64,000 nt of DNA, taken from Streptomyces venezuelae. GTDB lineage: Bacteria > Actinomycetota > Actinomycetes > Streptomycetales > Streptomycetaceae. The position numbers and the translations under genes are program-made. This document shows positions 9,116-17,572 of the stretch, piece after piece (position 1 is the stretch's first letter; the number at the start of each line of letters is the position of its first letter). The notes beneath the pieces were generated by a model, which searched no databases, was not told where the DNA came from, and saw only the letters and a list, made by a program, of their open reading frames with translations. The stretch is taken from NCBI RefSeq assembly GCF_008642375.1, contig NZ_CP029194.1, forward strand, positions 1,116,001-1,180,000, read 5' to 3'.

Positions 9116-10390
9116 TCAGGCGAGGTCGTCCAGCGGCGTGCCCGGCGCGAGTTCCGCCGCGATGAGCTCGGCGACCGCCTGGGCCATGTTGCCGTCGGGC
9201 GTGGTCGCGGTCTTCGTGGCGGAGACCGCGATGGCGAGACGTTCGGACGGGAGGTATGCCTGGATCGCCGCGTACCCCGAGAAGGACGGGTTCTGGATCA
9301 CCCAGCCGTTGATCACGATGACGCCGAGGCCGAAGTGCTTGGCCTCGGTCTGCTTCAGGCAGATCGAGGCGGGGCACTTCTCGGTCGCGCCGCCGAGGCC
9401 GACCGTGCCGGGGTCGAGCAGGGTGCGGTAGGAGCGGGGCGAGAGGAGCTCGCCGCTGCCGATGGCCTGGGCCGAGCGGGCCAGGTCGCAGATGTGGGTG
9501 GTGATGACGGCGCCGGGCGCGGTGGTCCACGAGGGGTTCCAGAAGGTGGACTCCTCGTAGAAGCCCCGGTCCGAGGTGAAGGCGTGGAGGGCGGGTCGCG
9601 GGGTGTCGGGGGTGAAGTTGTTCTGCGTGTCGCGCAGTTCGAGGGGGCCGGTGACCTTCTCCCTCACGAGCCGGTCGATCCGTACTCCGGTGATCTTCTC
9701 CAACGCGGCTACCAGGAGTACGTAGTTGGCGTGGGAGTAGCTCCAACTGGCCCCCGGCTCGTACCAGAACGAGTGGCGGAGGGGGTACGCGACCAGCTCC
9801 TCCGGGGTCCAGGCGCGGAAGGGGTGGGCCTCCAGTTCGGCGAGGAAGGCCGGGTCCGTGACGTAGTCGTGGAGGCCGGTGGTGTTGGTGGCCAGCATCC
9901 GCAGGGTGATCCTGTCGGCCTTGGGCAGGTCGGGCAGCCAGCGCTCCACGGTGTCGTCGAGCCGGACCCTCTTCTCCTCGACGAGCCGGAGGAGGGCCGT
10001 TCCGATGTGGGCGAAGGCGACGGAGCCGGCGCGGAAGTGCATGTCCGGCTCGGCCGGGACACCCGTCATGGACTCGCCCAGCGCGTCGGTGACGACCTCG
10101 CGCCCGTCGACGGTGACCCGCAGCTGCACGGCCTTCAGGCGGAGGTCCTTCTTGGCCTTGCGGGTGACGGCCAGGATCCGGCGGGCCCGGTCGTCGCGGG
10201 GGTCCTCGGTCCGCACGCAGTCGCGCCCACCGTGTCCGGAACGGCCGCCGGGCTCCTCGGCGGACACGGGCGCGGCGGCGGTCGTCTGGACGGTGACGGC
10301 GAGGAGGGCGGCGCCGAGCAGGGCCCTGCGGGCGCCCGCCCGGGGACGCGTACGGGGCAGCGTCCGGGTACGGAAGGGGGTGCGTGTCAT
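9116..10390 (-). CDS. serine hydrolase-fold protein, catalytic lysine missing
   Basis: 424 residues from the ATG at 10390; an upstream ATG four codons earlier is possible. An arginine-rich start and hydrophobic stretch (LLGAALLAVTVQTTAAAPVSA) form a signal peptide, so it is exported. The fold is that of class C beta-lactamase/D-Ala carboxypeptidases. The expected SxxK motif is Ser123-Val-Ala-Phe126 (HFRAGSVAFAHIG), so the general-base lysine is replaced; the second motif is Tyr218-Ser-His; and the region of the third motif reads QNPSFSGYAA instead of H/K-T-G-G. It is probably a pseudoenzyme or has changed chemistry. The frame is open further upstream but overlaps the divergent acetyltransferase gene. 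Confidence 0.85.
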   Translation of the reverse strand: MTRTPFRTRTLPRTRPRAGARRALLGAALLAVTVQTTAAAPVSAEEPGGRSGHGGRDCVRTEDPRDDRARRILAVTRKAKKDLRLKAVQLRVTVDGREVVTDALGESMTGVPAEPDMHFRAGSVAFAHIGTALLRLVEEKRVRLDDTVERWLPDLPKADRITLRMLATNTTGLHDYVTDPAFLAELEAHPFRAWTPEELVAYPLRHSFWYEPGASWSYSHANYVLLVAALEKITGVRIDRLVREKVTGPLELRDTQNNFTPDTPRPALHAFTSDRGFYEESTFWNPSWTTAPGAVITTHICDLARSAQAIGSGELLSPRSYRTLLDPGTVGLGGATEKCPASICLKQTEAKHFGLGVIVINGWVIQNPSFSGYAAIQAYLPSERLAIAVSATKTATTPDGNMAQAVAELIAAELAPGTPLDDLA

Positions 10391-10562
10391 GGGCCGCACC
10401 ATGTCCGGATCACGGTCGGCGCCTGCCGGAACACTCCGCACACGACGCCGGACGCGCCCGTGCGGGGCAGACGCCTGACGCCGTTCGGACGCAACGTCAC
10501 GCGGAGGCGGCCCGGCGGAAACCGGGGTGCGGACCGACGGTGCCGTGCGGTGTGATCGGGGC

Positions 10563-11432
10563 ATGGGAATCGTGTCGGGTACGCCGGAAGTCGACGGACT
10601 GGGTCGCGCTGTGGGCGCGCTGCGGGAATGGCAGGACGACGGTGCGCCGTTCCAGCTGCATCCGGGGGACGTGGGCTGGTTCTGGCGGTCGGGTGGGGAA
10701 GCGACCGCCGCCGCGGTCAGGACGTGGAGCCGGGACGGACGGATTCTCGCCGTCGGGCTGCTGGACGGCCCCGGGCTGCTGCGCCTGACGATCGCGCCGG
10801 ACGCACGGCGGGACGAGGAGCTGGCGCGGCGCCTGGTCGAGGACGTGACCGCGCCGGAGCGCGGGGTACTGCCCGAGGGGCGGGCGAGCATCGACACACC
10901 GACGGATGCCCTGGTCCAGGAGCTGCTGTCCGAACGCGGCTGGAACACCGACGAGCCGTGGACGCCCCTGCGCCGTGACCTCTCCGAACGGGTGCCCGAC
11001 CCGGGCGTACGGATCGAGGTGGCCCGGCCGGAGCAGGCGCACGTGTACGCCGCCGTCCACCGGGCGGCGTTCGACGGGTCGCCGTTCACGGAGGACCGTT
11101 GGCACGCGATGGCGGCCGGACTGCCGTTCGCCGACGCCCGGTGCCTCGTCGCGTACGACGACGAGGGAGAGGCCGTGGCGGCGGTGACGGTGTGGTCGGC
11201 CGGCCCGGGCAGGCCCGGACTGCTCGAACCGCTGGGCGTGCACCGGGCCCATCGGGGCCGCGGCCACGGCCGGGCGATCAGCCTCGCCGCGGCGGCCGCC
11301 CTCCGGGAGCTGGGCGCGTCGACCGCGCTCGTCTGCACCCCGAGCGCGAACACCGGCGCCGTCGCCACCTACGAGTCGGCCGGCTTCCGCAAAGCCCCCG
11401 AGGTCCGGGACCGGTGCCGGCAGGCGTCGTAG
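10563..11432 (+). CDS. GNAT family N-acetyltransferase
   Basis: 289 residues from the ATG at 10563 (MGIVSGTPEVDGL). The C-terminal half is a GNAT domain: AAVHRAAFDG, then EAVAAVTVWSAGPGRPGLLEPLGVHRAHRGRGHGRAI contains the Q/RxxGxG/A-type acetyl-CoA loop (HRGRGHGRA), and the end has NTGAVATYESAGFRKAPE. The first 140 residues form a second, weaker acetyltransferase-like half (FQLHPGDVGWFWR), so it may be a tandem GNAT. The acceptor substrate is unknown. It stands alone, divergent from the serine-hydrolase gene and ending before a strong terminator. Confidence 0.82.
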   Translation: MGIVSGTPEVDGLGRAVGALREWQDDGAPFQLHPGDVGWFWRSGGEATAAAVRTWSRDGRILAVGLLDGPGLLRLTIAPDARRDEELARRLVEDVTAPERGVLPEGRASIDTPTDALVQELLSERGWNTDEPWTPLRRDLSERVPDPGVRIEVARPEQAHVYAAVHRAAFDGSPFTEDRWHAMAAGLPFADARCLVAYDDEGEAVAAVTVWSAGPGRPGLLEPLGVHRAHRGRGHGRAISLAAAAALRELGASTALVCTPSANTGAVATYESAGFRKAPEVRDRCRQAS

Positions 11433-11474
11433 GGCGCGCCCTCGGCGCCCGCGCGCTGTCCAGCCGTTTGCACC

Positions 11475-11510
11475 GCTGCCACCTCGCCGGTCCCCCGGCG
11501 AGGTGGCAGC
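11475..11510. terminator. bidirectional terminator hairpin
   Basis: A perfect 16-bp stem (11475-11490 with 11495-11510; arm begins GCTGCCACCTCG) and a TCCC loop lie between the convergent acetyltransferase (ends 11432) and VOC gene (ends 11536). No T-run follows, as is usual for high-GC terminators. Confidence 0.85.
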
Positions 11511-11535
11511 CGCCTGCTTCCGTCTCGCCCGGCCC

Positions 11536-11922
11536 TCAGGCCTCGGCGTCCTGCGGGTACCAGCGCAGTTCGACCGTGTTGCCGTCCGGGTCCTTCACGT
11601 AGACCGACTGGGCCGAACCGCGCGCGCCCCAGCGCGGGACGGGGCCCTCCAGGACGTCGAACGTCCCGGAGTCGATGACCTCCTGCCAGTCAAGGGGATC
11701 CACGACCAGGCAGATGTGGTCGACGTTGGACTCGCCGCGCGGACGCGAGAAGAGGTCGATGACCGTGCCCTCGTCGATGCGCACGGACGGGAAGGGGACC
11801 TTGCCGGCCCGCCACTCCTCGACCCGCTCGGGAGCGAGGCCCAGCGCACCGGTGTAGAAGTCGAGCGCCTTGTCGACGTCGGTCACGTTGAGTACGAGGT
11901 GGTCGAAGGCTTTGACTCGCAT
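11536..11922 (-). CDS. VOC family protein (glyoxalase/dioxygenase fold)
   Basis: 128 residues, one vicinal-oxygen-chelate domain. The first module starts FDHLVLNVTDVDKALDFYTGALGL, the second has HICLVVD, and the end has VYVKDPDGNTVELRWY, giving metal-ligand positions His/Glu typical of the fold. It could be a dioxygenase, a lyase or a resistance protein; nothing nearby narrows this. It precedes a second, different VOC gene on the same strand by 109 bp. Confidence 0.88.
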   Translation of the reverse strand: MRVKAFDHLVLNVTDVDKALDFYTGALGLAPERVEEWRAGKVPFPSVRIDEGTVIDLFSRPRGESNVDHICLVVDPLDWQEVIDSGTFDVLEGPVPRWGARGSAQSVYVKDPDGNTVELRWYPQDAEA

Positions 11923-12031
11923 GTGTGGGATCCCCGTTCTGGAAGGTGGTTCGGGTCCGGCCGTGCCGGAGCCAGATGATCATGCAGGTCGGGAAGTCGA
12001 CGATCAAGTGCTCGGTGCGACTCCGGTGTGG

Positions 12032-12415
12032 TCACACGGTCGGGATCCGGGCGCGCAGGAGACAGAACTCGTTGCCTTCCGGGTCGGCCAGGACGTGCCA
12101 GTTCTCGGTGCCGTCCTGGCCCACGTCGGCGGGTCTGGCGCCGAGCGCGAGCAGGCGCGCCAGCTCGGCGTCCTGGTCCCGGTCCGTGGGGTTGACGTCG
12201 ATGTGCAGGCGGAGCTTCCCGGTGCGCGGGTCGCTGCTCGGGCTGAGGATCATGGTGGGCTGCGGGCCCCCGAAGCCGGTGTCCGGCGGCCCGATCTCGA
12301 TGCTTCCGTCGTCCTCCCGGCCGAGTTCGACGTAGCCGAGGACCTCGCTCCAGAACACGGCGAGCCGGGCCGGGTCCACGCAGTCGACGACCAGTTCGCT
12401 GATGCGGCATGCCAT
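12032..12415 (-). CDS. VOC family protein
   Basis: 127 residues from the ATG at 12415 (MACRISELVVDCVDPARLA). A single VOC-like unit: ARLAVFWSEVLGYVE, then LHIDVNPTD and the C-terminal WHVLADPEGNEFCLL. It belongs to the Glyoxalase_6-like group common in Streptomyces, usually annotated only by fold. Orientation and spacing suggest it may share a transcript with the VOC gene at 11536-11922, but they are not close paralogs. Confidence 0.85.
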   Translation of the reverse strand: MACRISELVVDCVDPARLAVFWSEVLGYVELGREDDGSIEIGPPDTGFGGPQPTMILSPSSDPRTGKLRLHIDVNPTDRDQDAELARLLALGARPADVGQDGTENWHVLADPEGNEFCLLRARIPTV

Positions 12416-12489
12416 GCCGTCAGTCTAAGGAGAGGGCCGTGGAATTGTCGGCACCGATCGTCGTTCTCAGGGCTCGTCGCAGCCCGGCG

Positions 12490-13047
12490 TCAGCGGTAGT
12501 CGTCGGGGTGGTCCTGCATCCAGGTGGTGATCCGGTCGCGCGTGCCGGTCAACAGGCTCCGGTGCTTCTTCAGGTTCTCGAAGGAACGGTCGCCGTCCAG
12601 CTCTCCGTCGAGCTTCTCGATCAGCGCGATCGGCTCGGGGAAGTGCCCGGGCCCCTTCGGGTCCGCCTTCATGGCCCGGTCCAGGCGGTGGAGTTCGTCA
12701 TGGACCCTTCCCAGGAAGGACTCGCAGTTGCCGGGGTGCCGCACGAGTCGTTCAGGGTCGCCTGGAGCCCGGCGAAGGCGTCGCGGACCCGTTCGGGGGG
12801 GCGTGTCCCCGGGGGTCGAGGAGGCGTCCGGAGCACCTGTCCCGGACCCGGACCCCTCCGCGGGCGATGCGCCGGGCTCCTCGTCGGCCGAAGCCGAAGC
12901 CGAAGCCGTCGTCCCGGCCGACCCGGGCGACCCGGCCGCGCGGGCCGTCTCACGCGTGCCGCTCGCGTCGTCGGCACCGCAGCCCACACCGAGTACGGCC
13001 AGGGCCACGGCCACCGCCACCGCGCCCGGTGCCGAGAACTGGGACAT
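12490..13047 (-). CDS. small lipoprotein with probable pair of compensating frameshifts
   Basis: 185 residues as an uninterrupted frame. The signal region VAVALAVLGVGC is a lipobox, so the mature protein starts at Cys and is lipid-anchored outside the cell. A Ser/Ala/Gly/Pro-rich spacer follows, then a helical domain (NCESFLGRVHDELHRL, later SFENLKKHRSLL). Between about 12733 and 12801 the current frame reads Arg/Pro-rich and has poor GC at third positions, while the next frame reads ERVRDAFAGLQATLNDSCG with nearly all G/C third positions and flows naturally into NCESFLG. An extra base in the seven-G run at 12795-12801 and a lost base near 12731-12737 would explain this. Function unknown. Confidence 0.65.
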   Translation of the reverse strand: MSQFSAPGAVAVAVALAVLGVGCGADDASGTRETARAAGSPGSAGTTASASASADEEPGASPAEGSGSGTGAPDASSTPGDTPPRTGPRRLRRAPGDPERLVRHPGNCESFLGRVHDELHRLDRAMKADPKGPGHFPEPIALIEKLDGELDGDRSFENLKKHRSLLTGTRDRITTWMQDHPDDYR

Positions 13048-13113
13048 ACGACTCCCCCTTGGTCTGCTGATCGTGGAAACCGCCGACCTTGCAGAACTCC
13101 TGTTCCCGGCAGG

Positions 13114-14655
13114 TCAGCGCAGAGGGCCCGGGCTCGCCGCCGTGAGGACTCCGGCGATCCGGTCCCACGTCTCCGCGGAGCGTGCCAGCGGCGGCAGGAG
13201 TTCACCCGCGCCCGTGCCCCAGGCGTGGGCCAGAGCCACAGGGTCCTCGCCGGTCACCGCGCCCCCGGCCAGGGCGGCGGCGCCGAGGGCGACGAGTTCC
13301 TCGGCGGCGGGGACGACCAGGGGCCGCCCGGAGAGCCTGCGTACGGTGTCGGTCCAGGTCCTGCCGCGCGCGCCGCCCCCGATCAGGCGCAGCGGACGGT
13401 CACGTACCGCGGAGTCCGTCAGGTCGAGGCCGCAGGCGGCGAGGAGTCCGTCGAGGGCGCGCAGGACGGTGAAGGCCGCGCCCTCGTAGGCGGCGCCGAG
13501 GATCGCGCGCGGGTCGGTGGTGTGGCGCAGGCCGGTGACGAGACCGGCGGCGTGCGGCAGGTCGGGGGTGCGTTCGCCGTCCAGGTACGGCAGGACCACG
13601 ACCCCCGCGTCGCCGCCCGGCACCGCGTCCTCGCGGTCGAGGCCGAAGAGGGCGGCGAACCGGTCGACGGCGAGCGTGCAGTTGAGGGTGCAGCCGAGCG
13701 GAAGGTACGTGCCGTCGGTGGCTGCGAAGCCGGCCAGCCCGGGGTCGGCCGGCCTGGTGCGGGTGGCGGCGAAGACCGTGCCGGAGGTGCCGAGGCTGAC
13801 CACCGGGTGGTCGAGCAGGCCCGCGCCGCCGAGGCCGAGGCCGACGGCCGCCGCCATGTTGTCGCCGGTGCCGGCGGCGACGACGACCGTACGGGGCAGT
13901 CCGAGGGCCTCCGCCGCGGCCGCGGTGAGGGTGCCGACGCGGGTGGCGCCGGAGGGGGCGACGGCGGGCAGGAGGGCCGGGTCGAGAGCGAGGAGGTCCA
14001 GGATCTCGGGGTCGTAGCCGCCGCCGCTTCCTGTGCCCCTGGCGCTTCCCCTGACCCCGCCGCTTTCGGCGCCGCCACCGCTTCCGTACCAGCACGTCCC
14101 CGACGCGTCCCCGGGGTCCGTGACCGCGTGGCCCGTCAGGCGTTCGGTGAGGTAGTCGTGCGGGAGGCGGACCCCGGTGGCCGCGGCGGCGTGCGCCGGC
14201 TCGTGCTCGCACAGCCACTGCCACTTCGCGGCGGTCATGGAGGCGACGGGCACCGAACCGGTGCGCTCCAGCCAGGACTTCGGCCCGCCGAGCCCGGCGG
14301 CGAGGGCGGCGGCCTCCGGCGCGGAGCGGGTGTCGTTCCAGAGCAGCGCCGGGCGCAGGGGCCGGCCGTCGGCGCCGAGCGTGACGAGGCCGTGCTGCTG
14401 TCCGGCGACCGCGATGCCGGTGACGGCGGACGCCGGGACGCCCGCGTCCCGTACCGCCGCACGGACGGCCGTCGTGAGGGCGGTCCACCACTCCTCGGGG
14501 TCGCTCTCCCGCGCGCCGCCCTCCCCGGTGACGGTGTGCGGGGCGCGGCCGACGGCGAGGAGCTCACCGGTCACGGTGTCGACGGCAACGGCCTTGGTGG
14601 ACTGCGTCGAGCTGTCCACGCCGATCACGACGGAGCGGCTGGTGCGCGTGGGCAC
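13114..14655 (-). CDS. xylB: xylulokinase
   Basis: 513 residues from a GTG at 14655. FGGY-family kinase that phosphorylates D-xylulose. Landmarks: the N-terminal phosphate loop VIGVDSSTQSTKAVAVD, the sugar-site segment GIAVAGQQHGLVTLG with LLWNDTRS, and the C-terminal ATP region (GGGARGRTWTDTVRRL). Adjacent and divergent to xylA, which supports xylulokinase rather than another FGGY kinase. A Gly/Ser-rich insertion (about residues 186-206) is unusual but in frame. Regulation is probably through the palindrome at 14745-14767 shared with xylA. Confidence 0.93.
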   Translation of the reverse strand: MPTRTSRSVVIGVDSSTQSTKAVAVDTVTGELLAVGRAPHTVTGEGGARESDPEEWWTALTTAVRAAVRDAGVPASAVTGIAVAGQQHGLVTLGADGRPLRPALLWNDTRSAPEAAALAAGLGGPKSWLERTGSVPVASMTAAKWQWLCEHEPAHAAAATGVRLPHDYLTERLTGHAVTDPGDASGTCWYGSGGGAESGGVRGSARGTGSGGGYDPEILDLLALDPALLPAVAPSGATRVGTLTAAAAEALGLPRTVVVAAGTGDNMAAAVGLGLGGAGLLDHPVVSLGTSGTVFAATRTRPADPGLAGFAATDGTYLPLGCTLNCTLAVDRFAALFGLDREDAVPGGDAGVVVLPYLDGERTPDLPHAAGLVTGLRHTTDPRAILGAAYEGAAFTVLRALDGLLAACGLDLTDSAVRDRPLRLIGGGARGRTWTDTVRRLSGRPLVVPAAEELVALGAAALAGGAVTGEDPVALAHAWGTGAGELLPPLARSAETWDRIAGVLTAASPGPLR

Positions 14656-14744
14656 GCCCTCACCTCATCTCTCTGGGTCGTCTTCTCGTGTTTTTCGCTG
14701 ATTGCCCCGGATGCGGGTCTGGCGTCGCGGCACCCTCATCCCGT

Positions 14745-14767
14745 ATTAGTTATCTCAGATAACAAAT
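14745..14767. promoter_or_regulatory. palindromic operator in the xylB-xylA divergent region
   Basis: The core GTTATCT-C-AGATAAC (14749-14763) is a perfect palindrome and extends to 14745-14767 with one mismatched pair. It lies 25 bp upstream of the xylA GTG. AT-rich symmetry of this kind fits a ROK-type (XylR) or LacI-type repressor; no xylose regulator is adjacent, so the binder is inferred. Confidence 0.65.
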
Positions 14768-14792
14768 CACGAGAGCAAGGGAAGGACACATC

Positions 14793-15962
14793 GTGCCGGA
14801 GCTCTTCTCCCCCACCCCCGAGGACCGCTTCACCTTCGGCCTCTGGACCGTCGGCTGGCAGGGCCGCGACCCCTTCGGCGAGGCCACCCGCCCCGCCCTG
14901 GACCCGGTCGAGGCCGTCGAACGGCTCGCCGCCCTCGGCGCGTACGGCATCACGTTCCACGACGACGACCTCATCCCCTTCGGCGCCTCGGAGGATGAGC
15001 GCGACACCGCCGTCAAGCGTTTCCGCGCGGCGCTGGAGCGGACCGGGCTCGCGGTCCCCATGGCGACGACCAATCTCTTCACCCACCCCGTCTTCAAGGA
15101 CGGCGCCTTCACCGCCAACGACCGGGACGTGCGCCGCTTCGCCCTGCGCAAGACCCTCCGCAACATCGACCTGGCCGTCGAGCTCGGCGCGACCGTGTAC
15201 GTGGCCTGGGGCGGCCGGGAGGGCGCCGAGTCCGGTGCCGCCAAGGACGTCCGGGTCGCGCTCGACCGGATGAAGGAGGCCTTCGACCTCCTCGGGGAGT
15301 ACGTCACCGAGCAGGGCTACGACCTGCGCTTCGCGATCGAGCCCAAGCCGAACGAGCCGCGCGGCGACATCCTGCTGCCCACCATCGGGCACGCCCTCGC
15401 CTTCATCGAGCGCCTGGAGCGCCCCGAGCTCGTCGGCGTGAACCCCGAGACGGGTCACGAGCAGATGGCCGGGCTCAACTTCCCGCACGGCATCGCGCAG
15501 GCGCTGTGGGCGGGCAAGCTCTTCCACATCGACCTCAACGGCCAGTCGGGCATCAAGTACGACCAGGACTTCCGCTTCGGGGCCGGCGATCTGCGCCAGG
15601 CCTTCTGGCTGGTGGACCTCCTGGAGACGGCCGGGTACACGGGCCCGCGCCACTTCGACTTCAAGCCCGTCCGCACGGACGGCTTCGACGGGGTGTGGGA
15701 GTCCGCGAAGAACTGCATGCGCAACTACCTGATCCTGAAGGAGCGCGCGGCCGCCTTCCGCGCCGACCCCGACGTCCAGGGGGCGCTGACCGCCTCACGA
15801 CTGCCCGAGCTCGCCGTGCCCACGGCCGCCGACGGCCTCGCCGCGCTGCTCGCCGACCCCACGGCGTACGAGACCTTCGACGCGGACGCGGCGGCCGCCC
15901 GCTCGATGGCCTTCGAGCACCTCGACCAGCTGGCCCTGGAGCACCTCCTCGGCGTCCGCTGA
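14793..15962 (+). CDS. xylA: xylose isomerase
   Basis: 389 residues from the GTG at 14793, preceded by GGGAAGGA. It converts D-xylose to D-xylulose (and D-glucose to D-fructose). The sequence matches the short actinobacterial class: FGLWTVGW, the ring-opening His56 in ITFHDDDL, metal ligand Glu183 and Lys185 in [11 protein letters not shown], and the second-metal region [11 protein letters not shown] and FHIDLNGQ. The length equals the family norm. It is transcribed away from xylB, so xylose is consumed through the isomerase route into the pentose phosphate pathway. Confidence 0.97.
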   Translation: MPELFSPTPEDRFTFGLWTVGWQGRDPFGEATRPALDPVEAVERLAALGAYGITFHDDDLIPFGASEDERDTAVKRFRAALERTGLAVPMATTNLFTHPVFKDGAFTANDRDVRRFALRKTLRNIDLAVELGATVYVAWGGREGAESGAAKDVRVALDRMKEAFDLLGEYVTEQGYDLRFAIEPKPNEPRGDILLPTIGHALAFIERLERPELVGVNPETGHEQMAGLNFPHGIAQALWAGKLFHIDLNGQSGIKYDQDFRFGAGDLRQAFWLVDLLETAGYTGPRHFDFKPVRTDGFDGVWESAKNCMRNYLILKERAAAFRADPDVQGALTASRLPELAVPTAADGLAALLADPTAYETFDADAAAARSMAFEHLDQLALEHLLGVR

Positions 15963-15984
15963 GCCTCCGAGGAGCGGGCGGGCG

Positions 15985-17022
15985 TCAGCGCGTGGCGAGA
16001 GTCGAGCGGCGGACGACCAGCTCCGGCTGGAGCACCACGTGTTCGTGCCGGTGCTCGTCCGCCCGCTCGCCGGTCTCCTCCAGGAGCAGTTCGGCGGCCT
16101 TCGCCCCGAGGGTGACCGCCGGCTGCCGCACGGAGGTCAGGGGTACGGTCGCGGCCGCCGCGAACTCGATGTCGTCGTAGCCGACGATGGCCATGTCCTC
16201 CGGGACCCGGACCCCGGCCGCGTACAGCGACTGGAGGACCCCGAGGGCCAGCAGGTCGTTGGCGCAGAAGACGGCGGTCGGCCGCTCGGAGAGGCCGAGC
16301 AGGCGGGCGCCGGCGTCGCGCCCGGAGGCCACGTCGAGGCGCTCGGCCGGGAGCTCCCGGAGGGCCGAGGCGGGCAGGCCGGCCTCGGCGAGCGCGAGGA
16401 GGGCGCCCTCGCGCCGGTCGCGGATCTGCTGGAGGTGGGACGGGCCGCTGACATAGGCGAAGGAGCGGTGTCCCGCCGCCGCGAGGTGGCGGATCGCGAG
16501 GGTGCCGCCGACGACGTCGTCGACGGAGACCGAGCAGCCGGCGCCGTCGCCCGCGACGCGGTCGACGAGCACGGAGGGGATGCCGTGGCGGCGGAACTCC
16601 CGGAGGTTCGCGCCGCTGGGGTCGGCGGGCGTGACGAGGACGCCCCGGACGCGCTGCTCGGCGAAGAGGGAGAGGTAGTCGGCCTCGTCGGCCGGGTTCT
16701 GGTCGCTGTTGCAGACCATGACGCCGAGGCCGGCGGCGCGGGCGGTGCGCTCGGCTCCCCGGGCGATGTCGACGAAGAAGGGGTTGCCCATGTCGAGGAC
16801 GAGCAGGGCCATGATCCTGCTGCGCCCGGCGCGCAGCTGGCGGGCCGACTCGCTGCGGACGTAGCCGAGGCGGGCGATGACCCGCCGCACGTGCTGGAGC
16901 GTCGCGGGCGAGACCCGGTCCGGCTGGTTGATCACATTGGAGACGGTGCCGACGGAGACGCCCGCCTCGCGTGCCACGTCTTTGATGCCGACGGTCCCGA
17001 CCGTCCGCGCGGTGTCCGTCAT
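15985..17022 (-). CDS. LacI family regulator, probable rhamnose regulator
   Basis: 345 residues from the ATG at 17022; a GTG three codons upstream is possible. The helix-turn-helix is GIKDVAREAGVSVGTVSNV with the hinge QLRAGRSRIMALLV, followed by a periplasmic-binding-like sensor domain (VLVDRVAGDGAG, VGYDDIEFAAAATVPLTSVRQP). It is followed at 105 bp by rhaM on the same strand (upstream in position), and two operators sit in the adjacent rhaM-rhamnose isomerase divergent region, so it probably controls rhamnose genes. It could instead regulate xylA, with which it converges. Confidence 0.9.
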   Translation of the reverse strand: MTDTARTVGTVGIKDVAREAGVSVGTVSNVINQPDRVSPATLQHVRRVIARLGYVRSESARQLRAGRSRIMALLVLDMGNPFFVDIARGAERTARAAGLGVMVCNSDQNPADEADYLSLFAEQRVRGVLVTPADPSGANLREFRRHGIPSVLVDRVAGDGAGCSVSVDDVVGGTLAIRHLAAAGHRSFAYVSGPSHLQQIRDRREGALLALAEAGLPASALRELPAERLDVASGRDAGARLLGLSERPTAVFCANDLLALGVLQSLYAAGVRVPEDMAIVGYDDIEFAAAATVPLTSVRQPAVTLGAKAAELLLEETGERADEHRHEHVVLQPELVVRRSTLATR

Positions 17023-17126
17023 CCGTCCCACCTGGTCCGTCCTGCCCCTGCCGCCACCCGGTCCGGGTGGGCTTCCGCCCCGCGTTTCATCCTATGCGGC
17101 CCCACCTGCCCGCCCTCCCCCTCCGC

Positions 17127-17447
17127 TCACGCGAGGTGGAAGACCTCGGTCAGCGGGCGCATCGCCGCGTCGGGCGCCCGCCCGTCCGGTTCCTCGAAGA
17201 ACTCCGCCATCTCGGCCTGCCAGCGGGCGTTGACCTCGGCGGCCTCCATCGCCGCGCGCGCCCGGTCGAAGTCCGGGGTCTCCAGGTAGCCGACGAGCAG
17301 CCCGTCCTCGCGCAGGAAGAGGGAGTAGTTGTGCCAGCCGGCGGCGGAGAGCGCCGCGAGCATGTCGGCCCAGACGTGCTCGTGGCGTGCGCGGTACTCG
17401 TCCGCCCGCTCGGCCCGGACCTTCAGCAGGAAACAGACCCGCTGCAT
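17127..17447 (-). CDS. rhaM: L-rhamnose mutarotase
   Basis: 106 residues from the ATG at 17447 (MQRVCFLLKVR, the usual family start; a GTG two codons earlier is possible). It interconverts alpha and beta anomers of L-rhamnose, supplying the anomer used by the isomerase. Recognisable family segments are RHEHVWADMLAAL, NYSLFLREDGLLVGYLE and the C-terminal MRPLTEVFHL; the conserved His in RHEHVW is present. It is transcribed away from the rhamnose isomerase gene, with its own promoter and operator in the shared region, and leads toward the LacI regulator. Confidence 0.94.
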   Translation of the reverse strand: MQRVCFLLKVRAERADEYRARHEHVWADMLAALSAAGWHNYSLFLREDGLLVGYLETPDFDRARAAMEAAEVNARWQAEMAEFFEEPDGRAPDAAMRPLTEVFHLA

Positions 17448-17471
17448 GTTCACCCTCCGCTCCTCGTGTGA

Positions 17472-17491
17472 CTGAAATGTTTCATTTCTCA
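17472..17491 (-). promoter_or_regulatory. operator-like inverted repeat downstream of the rhaM promoter
   Basis: GAAATG-TTT-CATTTC (17474-17488) lies within this span and shares the AATGAA half-site with the larger palindrome at 17573-17588. On the minus strand it falls just after the predicted -10 of rhaM, the usual place for a LacI-type repressor site. Confidence 0.5.
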
Positions 17492-17499
17492 GGATCGCG

Positions 17500-17529
17500 A
17501 CGCTAGGACGTGAGCGCCTCCATGGTCAA
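17500..17529 (-). promoter_or_regulatory. predicted rhaM promoter
   Basis: On the minus strand TTGACC (17529-17524), an 18-bp spacer and TAGCGT (17505-17500) form a vegetative-type promoter reading toward rhaM. Confidence 0.55.
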
Positions 17530-17534
17530 GAGTC

Positions 17535-17563
17535 TTGACGACACACCGGGCTATGGCTAGCTT
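17535..17563 (+). promoter_or_regulatory. predicted promoter of the rhamnose operon
   Basis: TTGACG (17535-17540), a 17-bp spacer and TAGCTT (17558-17563) read toward the isomerase gene. The same two hexamers and spacing recur upstream of the FadR gene at 45825-45853. Confidence 0.65.
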
Positions 17564-17572
17564 CCCCCCCAT

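Noticed and set aside
10391..11368. N-terminal extension of the serine-hydrolase-like protein
   Set aside because: It would run antisense through the acetyltransferase gene; a clear signal peptide begins at the ATG at 10390.
12409..15273. 954-residue plus-strand open frame
   Set aside because: It is antisense to the lipoprotein and xylB genes and crosses the xyl promoter; its composition is Arg/Gly/Ala-rich without motifs, typical of a shadow frame in high-GC DNA.
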